Assembly: GCA_011525685.1 (NCBI GenBank)
Contig: WYBW01000080.1
Coordinates: 38,319-102,318, forward strand
From: Verrucomicrobiia bacterium
GTDB lineage: Bacteria > Verrucomicrobiota > Verrucomicrobiia > Limisphaerales > JADLHS01
DNA length: 64,000 nucleotides
Reading direction: 5' to 3'
Shown: in pieces, positions 17,106 through 24,449 of the stretch
Numbering within the stretch: position 1 is the stretch's first letter
How the letters are laid out: each line of letters begins with the position of its first letter
Made by a program: the position numbers and the translations under genes
The notes under the pieces: model-generated
What the model saw: the letters and a program-made list of their open reading frames with translations, nothing else
The model's database searches: none
What the model was told of the DNA's origin: nothing

Positions 17106-17792
17106 ATGCCAGATTTCTTACAAACCACGTTGCTAAATGGACCGGAGATTTCACCGGCAGTCGTGCTGACGCGCTTGTGCGTGGCGGCGATTCTGGGCGC
17201 GGTGGTGGCGTGGGTGTATCGGCGTACGCGGCGAGGCGCGGAGATCTCGTCGTCTTTTCCGGTCACGCTGGTGTTGCTGGCGATTCTCATCGCGATGGTC
17301 ACGCAGGTCATTGGCGATAACGTCGCCCGCGCGTTCAGCCTGGTGGGCGCGCTCTCGATTGTGCGCTTTCGCACGGTGGTGCGCGACACGCAGGACACAG
17401 CGTATGTGATCTTCGCGGTCGTGGTCGGCATGGCGGTGGGGGCGAACGATTTTTGGGTCGGCATCATCGGCATCGGCGTCGTAGGCTTCGCGGCCTATCT
17501 GATGATGGTCCGGGCGAAGGTGTTCAGTGCGGCGCAACCGGCCTATCGTCTGAGCCTCCGCGTGGGGTTGGGCTACGACCTCGACCAGTTGCTCGGAACG
17601 ACGCTCGACAGCCAGTTGCAGGAGCGCGAATTGATGTCCGTGGCGACCGCCAAGCAGGGCGTGCTGCTGGATGTCACCTACGAGACCCGGCTGCGGCAGG
17701 GCGGGTCGGCCGATGAACTGGTCAAGGCCCTGAACCGGATTGAAGGCGTGCAGAGTGTGCGATTTGAACGCCGGGATTTTAATGGGGATTGA
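17106..17792 (+). CDS. DUF4956 membrane protein
   Basis: A 228-residue membrane protein with about four transmembrane helices: LTRLCVAAILGAVVAWVY, FPVTLVLLAILIAMVTQVI, the DTAYVIFAVVVGMAVGAN region and WVGIIGIGVVGFAAYLMMV. A cytosolic C-terminal domain follows (LDVTYETRLRQGG and IEGVQSVRFERRD). The conserved core ARAFSLVGALSIVRFRTVVRDTQD marks DUF4956. It has a GGAG ribosome-binding site before ATG 17106. The family is often encoded beside VTC and CotH proteins, as here. Its molecular role is unknown; it may anchor the VTC protein or move its product across the membrane. Confidence 0.88.
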   Translation: MPDFLQTTLLNGPEISPAVVLTRLCVAAILGAVVAWVYRRTRRGAEISSSFPVTLVLLAILIAMVTQVIGDNVARAFSLVGALSIVRFRTVVRDTQDTAYVIFAVVVGMAVGANDFWVGIIGIGVVGFAAYLMMVRAKVFSAAQPAYRLSLRVGLGYDLDQLLGTTLDSQLQERELMSVATAKQGVLLDVTYETRLRQGGSADELVKALNRIEGVQSVRFERRDFNGD

Positions 17793-17837
17793 ACCGCACG
17801 AATCGTGTATGCAATCAAACTCACCTTCACACCAATT

Positions 17838-20249
17838 ATGAAAACGAAACACAGTCTGATCCGCCGGCATTGTCAAGGCTGGGCGTGTGCAACAGTGGCG
17901 CAGGTTTCCAACCTGCCGTATCGCCGAATTCCATTCGGCAGGATCCTCCAAACGTTCTCACCGCTTCGTCAATTCAGCGGGTTGGAAACCCGCGATGCAG
18001 CAGACTGGAAGTCTGCGCTACGCCGGTGGACCTGGTCTGCTTATCGGTTAGGCGGGCTCAGGTGCGGTGTGGCGCTGGCTGCAGCGTTGGCCTTCACCTT
18101 TACCACACTGGCGCAACCACAACCCAATCAGCGTCCGGGCGACGGCGGTTTTCCGCCGGGCCGCGGGCCTGGGTTCGATGGGCCGCCGCCGTTTGGTCCG
18201 GGCGGAGGCTTCGGCCCCGGCGGACCGGGTGGTCCGGGCGGCATGTTTCAGGAGATCAAACTGGTCAAGCAGTTCGACAAAGATGGTGACAAGCGGCTGA
18301 ACAACGAAGAGCGGAAGGCAGCGCGGGAATATCTGTCCAAGGAGCGCGCGAATCGCGGTCCGGGCGGTCCGGGCGGCCGGCGGGGTGGATTTGGTCCGCG
18401 CGGCGAGAACCAAGAACCGGCGCAGCCAGGACAGAAACTTTCGCCAGCGGACGTGCGGTCGTTTCCCGATGCGCCCGCGTACGACATGAAGACGCTGCGG
18501 ACGTTCTTCCTCGAGTTCGAGAACGAAGATTGGGAGAAGGAGCTGGCCGATTTCAACAACACGGACGTGGAGGTGCCCGCCAAACTCACCGTGGACGGAA
18601 AGGTTTATCAGGATGTGGGCGTGCATTTTCGCGGCGCTTCGTCGTTGATGATGGTGCCGGAGGGGCGCAAGCGTTCGCTGAATCTGTCCCTGGATTGGGT
18701 TCACGAGAAACAGAACCTGGGCGGCTACCGCACATTCAACCTGCTGAATTCGCACGGCGACCCGACGATGCTGCGGGCGGTGTTGTCGCACCACATTTCC
18801 CGCGAATACATTCCCGCGCCCAAGGCGAACTTCGTGCGCGTGGTCATCAATGGCGAGGATTGGGGCGTGTATCCCAGCGTGCAGCAGTTCAACAAGGATT
18901 TCATCAACGACTGGTTCGGCACGACGAAGGGCGCGCGGTGGAAAGTGCCCGGCAGTCCGCAAGGCCGCGCCGGCCTCGAGTATCTCGGCGATGATCCCGC
19001 GCCGTACAAGCGGCTTTACGAAATCAAAACCAAAGACGATCCCGAAGTCTGGGCGGACCTCATCAAGCTCTGCAAGGTGTTGAATCAAACGCCGCCGGAC
19101 CAGTTGGAGAAGGCGCTCGAACCGTTGCTCAACATAGACGGCGCGTTGAAGTTTCTCGCGCTCGAAAATGTGCTGGTGAACAACGATGGCTACTGGGTGC
19201 GGGCGAGCGACTACAGCCTTTACCAGGACACCAAGGGGCGCTTCCACCTTTTCCCGCATGACGCGAATGAGACGTTCAGTGTCGGCGGCGGTCCCGGCGG
19301 ACCGGGCGGACCGGGTGGTCCGGGTGGATTTGGCGGTCCCGGCGGTGGCTTCGGCCCGGAGATGATCGTGACCCAGCAGATGCTGGAGCAGGGGGACCAG
19401 AACGATGATCGCAGGCTGACGAAATCCGAGTTCGGCGCGCTGGCGGAGACGTGGTTCGACAAACTGGACCCGGACAGGACCGGCAAGGTTTCGCAGGAGC
19501 AGTTTATCGCGAGGTTCGAGGAATTGCTGCCGCCACCCCAAGGTTTCGGCCCGCCCGGCGGTGGACCGCAAGGCGGCCAAAGACCCGGCGGCGGTCGCGG
19601 TGGCTTCGGGCCGGCGATGGTTCTCGGACCGGCATTGTTTGGCGCGACGGACACGGACAAGGATGGTTCGCTCACGCGCACGGAATTTAAGGACACGTTC
19701 GCGAAGTGGTTCAGCGATTGGGACAGGGGCAAACGCGGTGCGTTGAACGAGGACAATCTGCGAGCGGGACTGGCTGGCGTGTTGCCTCAGCCGAACTTTG
19801 CCGGTCCGGGCGGTCCGGGTGGTCCAGGCGGTGGGCGCGGACGCGGCGGCCCGGGTGGTAGTGGGCCGGGCGGCGGTGGCGGGGTGCAACTCGATCCGTT
19901 GGTGGCGGCTAATGATTCGAGCAAGCCCTTGCTTTCAAAATTGCTGGCCGTGCCCGCGTTGCGCATGCGTTACCTCGGCTACGTGCGCGAGATTGCCCAG
20001 ACGTGGCTCGACTGGAACAAGCTCGGCCCGCTGGCGAAGGAGTATCAATCGGTAATTGCCGACGTGGTGAAAGTGGACACGCGGAAACTGGATTCCACAG
20101 AAGCCTTCTTTGCGGGATTGGACGGCGCGCCGCAGACTCAGGGCGGGTTCGGTCCGGGTCGGGGGCCGCGCGGCAGTTTGAAATCCTTTGCCGAGCAACG
20201 ACGGGAGTTTCTGCTCAATCACCCCGAGGTGAAGAAGGCAGGGAAATAA
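17838..20249 (+). CDS. Secreted CotH-kinase-family protein with EF-hand insertions
   Basis: An 803-residue exported protein. Residues about 20-62 are encoded by a palindromic repeat. A signal-type hydrophobic segment (CGVALAAALAFTFTTLA) follows, then a Gly/Pro-rich stretch and an EF-hand at about 146 (DKDGDKRLNNEE). The CotH kinase region runs from about 238 (VPAKLTVDGKVYQDVGVHFRG, KRSLNLSLDW, FNLLNSHGDPTMLR, ENVLVNNDGYW, FHLFPHDANETF). The fold is then interrupted at about 480-684 by Gly/Pro-rich linkers and further EF-hands (DQNDDRRLTKSE, DPDRTGKVSQEQ, DTDKDGSLTRTE), and resumes to the end. CotH proteins phosphorylate proteins in Bacillus spores; the substrate here is unknown. An alternative start lies at 17805. 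Confidence 0.88.
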   Translation: MKTKHSLIRRHCQGWACATVAQVSNLPYRRIPFGRILQTFSPLRQFSGLETRDAADWKSALRRWTWSAYRLGGLRCGVALAAALAFTFTTLAQPQPNQRPGDGGFPPGRGPGFDGPPPFGPGGGFGPGGPGGPGGMFQEIKLVKQFDKDGDKRLNNEERKAAREYLSKERANRGPGGPGGRRGGFGPRGENQEPAQPGQKLSPADVRSFPDAPAYDMKTLRTFFLEFENEDWEKELADFNNTDVEVPAKLTVDGKVYQDVGVHFRGASSLMMVPEGRKRSLNLSLDWVHEKQNLGGYRTFNLLNSHGDPTMLRAVLSHHISREYIPAPKANFVRVVINGEDWGVYPSVQQFNKDFINDWFGTTKGARWKVPGSPQGRAGLEYLGDDPAPYKRLYEIKTKDDPEVWADLIKLCKVLNQTPPDQLEKALEPLLNIDGALKFLALENVLVNNDGYWVRASDYSLYQDTKGRFHLFPHDANETFSVGGGPGGPGGPGGPGGFGGPGGGFGPEMIVTQQMLEQGDQNDDRRLTKSEFGALAETWFDKLDPDRTGKVSQEQFIARFEELLPPPQGFGPPGGGPQGGQRPGGGRGGFGPAMVLGPALFGATDTDKDGSLTRTEFKDTFAKWFSDWDRGKRGALNEDNLRAGLAGVLPQPNFAGPGGPGGPGGGRGRGGPGGSGPGGGGGVQLDPLVAANDSSKPLLSKLLAVPALRMRYLGYVREIAQTWLDWNKLGPLAKEYQSVIADVVKVDTRKLDSTEAFFAGLDGAPQTQGGFGPGRGPRGSLKSFAEQRREFLLNHPEVKKAGK
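17898..18023. repeat. Multi-hairpin palindromic element inside the CotH gene
   Basis: Four tandem hairpins share a TTGGAA/TTCCAA-type centre: GCAGGTTTCCAACCTGC, a GCCGAATTCCATTCGGC unit, GCGGGTTGGAAACCCGC and GCAGACTGGAAGTCTGC. The last two units match 57193-57236 almost base for base. The element is read in frame as QVSNLPYRR through ADWKSALRR, between the probable start and the signal-type segment of the CotH protein. Confidence 0.8.
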
Positions 20250-20323
20250 TTTCAGACCAGCAGGACACCGCAAAGCAACAAAGTTTGATGACGGTGGCGC
20301 GGGGCTTGGCAATACTCCGCGGC

Positions 20324-21010
20324 ATGGACATCCAATCCACCAGGCACGGCGTGCGTCTCAGCCAGCATGGTGTGGTCATCAGCGAATTGCGCACGTCGCC
20401 CGGGCCGACGCACAGCGTGTTCGATGTGCTGGCGGCGGTGATTGCGGTGCTCGCTCCACGCGGACGGATCGGCATTCTGGGATTCGCCGGCGGCGGCATC
20501 ATGGCGCCGTTGACGGCGCTGGGCGTGACGGAGCGTGTGACCACGGTGGATCTCGATCGGGCGAGCTACGACCTCTTCCGGCGGCATTGTCGAGCGTGGT
20601 CGCGCCGTGTGGCCTGGCAGCAAGCCGACGCGGCCAAGTGGTTGCGCCGGCAGCCACGCGCGTTTGACCTGTTGCTGGACGACCTGTCGGTGCCTCGCGA
20701 AGGCGACGTGGTGAAGCCGGACATTTCCTGGAACGGCCTGGGTAAGTTGATGCGGCAAAAGTTGAAACCGCAAGGCATCGCCGTCTTCAATCTACTGCCG
20801 CTCGCCAACGGCACCTGGCAACCGGTCCTGCCGCGATTGGCTGGGCTGTTCGATGCCACTTTGGTGCTTCACTTGGACGATTTCGATAACCGCATCCTGA
20901 TCGGGACCCGCTGCCTGCCCACCGCCCGTGCGCTGGGCCGGCAACTGCGGCAGGCACTCCGAGCGATTCGCTCGCGCCAGGCCGGCCGGATTCGCCTGCG
21001 ACGAATCTGA
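20324..21010 (+). CDS. Spermidine-synthase-like methyltransferase-fold protein
   Basis: A 228-residue soluble Rossmann-fold protein resembling the spermidine synthase/SAM methyltransferase superfamily. The nucleotide-binding glycine loop is IGILGFAGGGIMAPL, followed by the acidic strand end TTVDLDRASYDLF and a downstream FDLLLDDLSVP with paired aspartates. The N-terminal beta-hairpin domain of true spermidine synthases is reduced to a short GVVISELRTS segment. Substrate unknown. An alternative start at 20288 adds 12 residues. It begins 75 bases after the CotH stop on the same strand. Confidence 0.7.
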   Translation: MDIQSTRHGVRLSQHGVVISELRTSPGPTHSVFDVLAAVIAVLAPRGRIGILGFAGGGIMAPLTALGVTERVTTVDLDRASYDLFRRHCRAWSRRVAWQQADAAKWLRRQPRAFDLLLDDLSVPREGDVVKPDISWNGLGKLMRQKLKPQGIAVFNLLPLANGTWQPVLPRLAGLFDATLVLHLDDFDNRILIGTRCLPTARALGRQLRQALRAIRSRQAGRIRLRRI

Positions 21011-21099
21011 GGCGCTCACGGTGGGGATCTGACTCCTCTTGGCGGCCTCATCCGGTGGAGCACTTGTCTCGCGCGACCTTGAAGGCTATGCTGTGCCCC

Positions 21100-21783
21100 A
21101 TGAACAATCATGGAGCGAGTTTCATCAAGGAGGACCCGTGGCGCATTTTCCGCATCATGGCGGAGTTTGTGGATTCGTTCGAGACGCTCTCGCGGGTCAG
21201 CCCGGCCGTCACGGTGTTCGGCTCGGCCCGGATGCCGCGCCGCAGTCCCTACTACCACGCGGCGGTGACATTGGGCAAGGAACTGGCCAAACAGAACCTC
21301 GCCGTCATCACCGGTGGCGGGCCAGGCATCATGGAGGCCGCGAACAAGGGAGCCGCGGCGGCGAACGGAAAATCCGTGGGCTTGAACATTGAACTGCCGC
21401 ACGAACAGAAAGGCAATCCCTACGCCAACGTGCCGATCCACTTTCATTACTTCTTCGCCCGCAAGGTTTGCTTCGCCAAATACAGCGTCGCCTTCATTTT
21501 CATGCCTGGCGGTTTCGGCACGCTGGATGAGTTCTTCGAGATTTCCACATTGGTGCAGACGGAGCGGATCCCCAAGTTTCCGCTGATCCTCTTTGGCAAA
21601 AAGTTCTGGACGGGCATTTTGCGCTGGATGCAGAGCCAGATGCAGGAGCAGAACCGCTTTATCAGTCCCGACGATCTCAAACAGTACACGCTCACGGATG
21701 ATCCGCAGGAGGCGCTGCGCGTCATCCTCGAATACTTGCGGCGCGTCGGGCCGCCCGAGCGCGTGGCCATGGCGTTCTCTTGA
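21100..21783 (+). CDS. LOG-family protein (TIGR00730-type nucleotide phosphoribohydrolase)
   Basis: A 227-residue cytosolic protein with the LOG (Lonely guy) fold. The signature PGGFGTLDE lies in FIFMPGGFGTLDEFFE, with the preceding ITGGGPGIMEAANKGA nucleotide-binding loop and TVFGSAR near the N-terminus. LOG enzymes cleave the glycosidic bond of nucleoside 5'-monophosphates (AMP or cytokinin ribotides) to release the base. The extended N-terminus (EDPWRIFRIMAEFVDSFE) is typical of the larger bacterial subgroup. It lies in a same-strand run with the next two genes (31- and 3-base gaps). Confidence 0.88.
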   Translation: MNNHGASFIKEDPWRIFRIMAEFVDSFETLSRVSPAVTVFGSARMPRRSPYYHAAVTLGKELAKQNLAVITGGGPGIMEAANKGAAAANGKSVGLNIELPHEQKGNPYANVPIHFHYFFARKVCFAKYSVAFIFMPGGFGTLDEFFEISTLVQTERIPKFPLILFGKKFWTGILRWMQSQMQEQNRFISPDDLKQYTLTDDPQEALRVILEYLRRVGPPERVAMAFS

Positions 21784-21813
21784 AACGTGCCTGGCGTCAC
21801 GACGCGCGTTAGC

Positions 21814-22596
21814 ATGTCCAACCCCCGACAATTTGCCGTGCTGCAGAAGGAGCTGCGCAGCCCCAGCGCCGACCAGTTGAAGCGCGCGTTCCGGTCGTTC
21901 AGCAATCTGACGGATGCCGACGCCGTCCGCCTGGCGGTGGGTGCGCACGGCATCCTGATGCGGCACGAAAGTCACGATGCCGCGCGGGCTTTCCAGCAGG
22001 CCTTGCAGGCCGAGGGCGTTCCCGCCGCGCTGGTCTCCGAGGACGACCTGCCGCAACTGCCCGAGCCCAAGATGCTCAACCGACTGGAGCTTTCCTCGGC
22101 CGGTCTGGGGGTGTTCGACGTGCTCGGGCGACCCACGCTGATCCCCTGGCCGGAAGTCAGCCTGCTGGCCGCCGGCGCGGTCGGCGATATCGAAGTAAAC
22201 CGGACCCGCACGGAGCGCACCGAGCTGCGCTTCAGCCCGGTGTTTGGTGTCTGGCCCAAGCAGGTCACCGAGAGCCGGCGCAAAGTGAGCTCCGATTCCC
22301 ACCTGCTGTTGGAAATGCTCGTGGGTGACGGGGCGACGCGATATCAAATCGAGGCCGCGCGATTCCCCTTCAAACTCCTGCTGGACCGGCCGGAACTTTC
22401 GACCACGGAGAAATTCATCTGGCTGGTCCGTGAGCTTTGCGCAAACGCGACCAGCGCCACACTCAACGGCGGCGTGCGCTGGCTGCGCGCGGGACACAAC
22501 CGGGTGCCGGGTTATTTCAACCGCCAGGCGCTGACCGACGAAATCGTCTGGTTGCTCTGGTTTGAACAAACCCGCCCACGATCCGCCAAGGCCTGA
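21814..22596 (+). CDS. Hypothetical protein between LOG and pabB genes
   Basis: A 260-residue soluble protein that I do not assign to a named family. The first part (residues 1-65) is helical, with LTDADAVRLAVGAHGILMRHE and AARAFQQALQAEGVPAALV, suggesting a small domain that handles a modified residue or a DUF2007-like fold. The second part has beta-rich segments (GLGVFDVLGRPTLIPWPEV). No signal peptide or membrane segment is present. Its stop is 3 bases before the pabB start, so the two are probably co-translated. Confidence 0.7.
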   Translation: MSNPRQFAVLQKELRSPSADQLKRAFRSFSNLTDADAVRLAVGAHGILMRHESHDAARAFQQALQAEGVPAALVSEDDLPQLPEPKMLNRLELSSAGLGVFDVLGRPTLIPWPEVSLLAAGAVGDIEVNRTRTERTELRFSPVFGVWPKQVTESRRKVSSDSHLLLEMLVGDGATRYQIEAARFPFKLLLDRPELSTTEKFIWLVRELCANATSATLNGGVRWLRAGHNRVPGYFNRQALTDEIVWLLWFEQTRPRSAKA

Positions 22597-22599
22597 AGG

Positions 22600-24174
22600 A
22601 TGCGGCCGATCGTCCAGGAATGTTCGACGGCTCACACGCCGGAATCGCTGGTGGAGGAATTGCGCGCTCAACCCGGCGCGGCCCTGCTGCGCAGCGCATT
22701 GTTCGAATCGCCGCAGGCTCGTTACTCATTCGTGGCAACCAGCCCGTTCCTCACCTTCCGCTCGTGGGGATCGCGATGTGAAATCGCAACGCACTCCTCA
22801 CCCACCACGCCCTGCATTCAGTTCGGCAACCCCTGGCATCTGCTCGACAGCCTGATGTCCCGCTACGAATTGCTCGACGAGATTGATTTTCCCTTCCCGC
22901 TCGGCGGCTGTTTCGGTTACTGGGGCTATGACTTGAAGAACTTCGTCGAGCCGAAGCTCCCGCGTCACGCCGCAAACGATCTTGAACTGCCGGATTGCCA
23001 TGTCGGTCTCTACGACAGCCTCGTGGTGTTCGATCATCGCCTGGGAAGAACGTGTGTGGTTTCGACCGGGTTGAGCGCGGATGGTTCGCGCAGCGAGAAG
23101 CGGGCTAAAGAAACAGCCGAGGTCTGGCAGCAGCGGCTGGCCGGTGCAGCAAAACCCTCCCTCGCCCCGGCCTGCTTACATCCGATGGTAGAAGGAGAAT
23201 CGCCGGAAGCACGATTGGAAATGAGAAGCGCGTACGCTGCCGATGGATTGATGGACATCAGGAAAGGCGCCGACGGCAGTTCCTCTCTCCCATCCGATGC
23301 GAGACGGGTCAGGGGTGAGGGTCTGGTATTTTCCAACCGCACACGCACGGAATTCCTTACGGCCGTTGCTCGCGCGCAGCGTTACATCCACGCCGGCGAC
23401 ATTTACCAGGTGAACCTGTCGCACCGGCTCGCCGCAAGCTGCAGCCTCTCCGGCTGGGAGTTGTTCGAGCGACTCCTGACCGTCTCGCCCGCGCCGTTCG
23501 CGGCGTATTTCGATTGTGGCGATTTCCAACTCGCCTCTTCGTCGCCCGAACAGTTTCTCCGTTTGAGCGGGCCGCACATCGCCACGCGCCCCATCAAGGG
23601 CACCCGCCCACGGTCAACGGATGCGACGCGCGATGCCCAACTCGCCTATGAACTGCAAACCAGCCCCAAGGAACTGGCCGAACTGGTGATGATCACGGAC
23701 CTGCTGCGCAACGATCTTGGCAGGGTCTGCGAATACGGTTCGGTTCAAGTCCCGGAATTGGCGAAGCTCGAGCGGTTTCCGCAAGTGCAGCATCTCGTTT
23801 CAACGGTCGAGGGCCGGCTGCGTTCCGGGGTGACGCATTTCGCGGCGCTGGCAGCGTGCTTTCCCGGCGGCAGCATTACAGGTGCGCCCAAGTTCCGGGC
23901 GATGGAGATTATTGACGAACTGGAGCCGTTGGCGCGCGGGCCGTATTGCGGCTGCCACGGTTATCTCGGGTTCAATCGTGAAAGCCAGTTGAGCATCAGC
24001 ATTCGCACCGCGATTCGCAAAGCGGACACGGCCTATTTCCACGTCGGCGCGGGCATCGTGGCCGATTCGGAGCCGGAGGCGGAATACGAGGAGACGCTTG
24101 CCAAGGCGGGCGGATTTCTGAGTGCACTCAAATTGTCATGGCGAGCGGAGCAGCGGATGGAGACAGCGGATTAG
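22600..24174 (+). CDS. pabB: Aminodeoxychorismate synthase component I (PabB)
   Basis: Converts chorismate with ammonia to 4-amino-4-deoxychorismate for folate synthesis. The 524-residue protein has the N-terminal component-I domain (residues 1-180, with FGYWGYDLKNF) and a chorismate-binding domain from about 245 (YIHAGDIYQVNLS). PIKGTRPRS follows; its Lys marks PabB rather than the PIAGT of TrpE. Then come LVMITDLLRNDLG, FPGGSITGAPK and HVGAGIVADSEPEAEYEET. The linker at about residues 186-242 is encoded by repeat sequence. No glutaminase subunit gene is adjacent; a pabC-like gene lies 5 kb downstream. Confidence 0.9.
   Translation: MRPIVQECSTAHTPESLVEELRAQPGAALLRSALFESPQARYSFVATSPFLTFRSWGSRCEIATHSSPTTPCIQFGNPWHLLDSLMSRYELLDEIDFPFPLGGCFGYWGYDLKNFVEPKLPRHAANDLELPDCHVGLYDSLVVFDHRLGRTCVVSTGLSADGSRSEKRAKETAEVWQQRLAGAAKPSLAPACLHPMVEGESPEARLEMRSAYAADGLMDIRKGADGSSSLPSDARRVRGEGLVFSNRTRTEFLTAVARAQRYIHAGDIYQVNLSHRLAASCSLSGWELFERLLTVSPAPFAAYFDCGDFQLASSSPEQFLRLSGPHIATRPIKGTRPRSTDATRDAQLAYELQTSPKELAELVMITDLLRNDLGRVCEYGSVQVPELAKLERFPQVQHLVSTVEGRLRSGVTHFAALAACFPGGSITGAPKFRAMEIIDELEPLARGPYCGCHGYLGFNRESQLSISIRTAIRKADTAYFHVGAGIVADSEPEAEYEETLAKAGGFLSALKLSWRAEQRMETAD
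23155..23323. repeat. REPIN-like insertion within the pabB linker
   Basis: The left part (23155-23203) starts CCCTCCCTCGCCCCGGCC and contains a CATCCGATG-centred imperfect hairpin. The right part (23282-23323) has CTCTCTCCCATCCGATG followed by GGGTCAGGGGTGAGGG. The tails match the CCCTCACCC...GGGTGAGGG tails of the intergenic REPs in inverted order. The block is translated in frame into a low-complexity linker (SLPSDARRVRGEG) between the two PabB domains. Confidence 0.6.
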
Positions 24175-24449
24175 TGGCGGGCGCGGCCACCGGCGATGGT
24201 TGCCACAGGCCGGACTCAACCCCCCACCGCCGGCCAGCGAACTCCAAGGGGCAAGCACACACTTTGCAAAGCGTGCCCTGGGCCGCCACCGCATGGCGTG
24301 CGCCGTTGTCCGGTAAACGAATCTGAAACCCGCCAACGCGAGGCGGCCCTTGATGACCAATTATGGGCTTGAAACCCGCGCGTGACTGCGTCGTAATAAA
24401 CCCGTAGCCCTTTGCCATGCGCCGCTCGAATTGCACATCGCGTTCGTGG

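Noticed and set aside
13845..20249. CotH as evidence for sporulation
   Set aside because: CotH-family kinases are widespread in non-spore-formers, and no spore gene is present.
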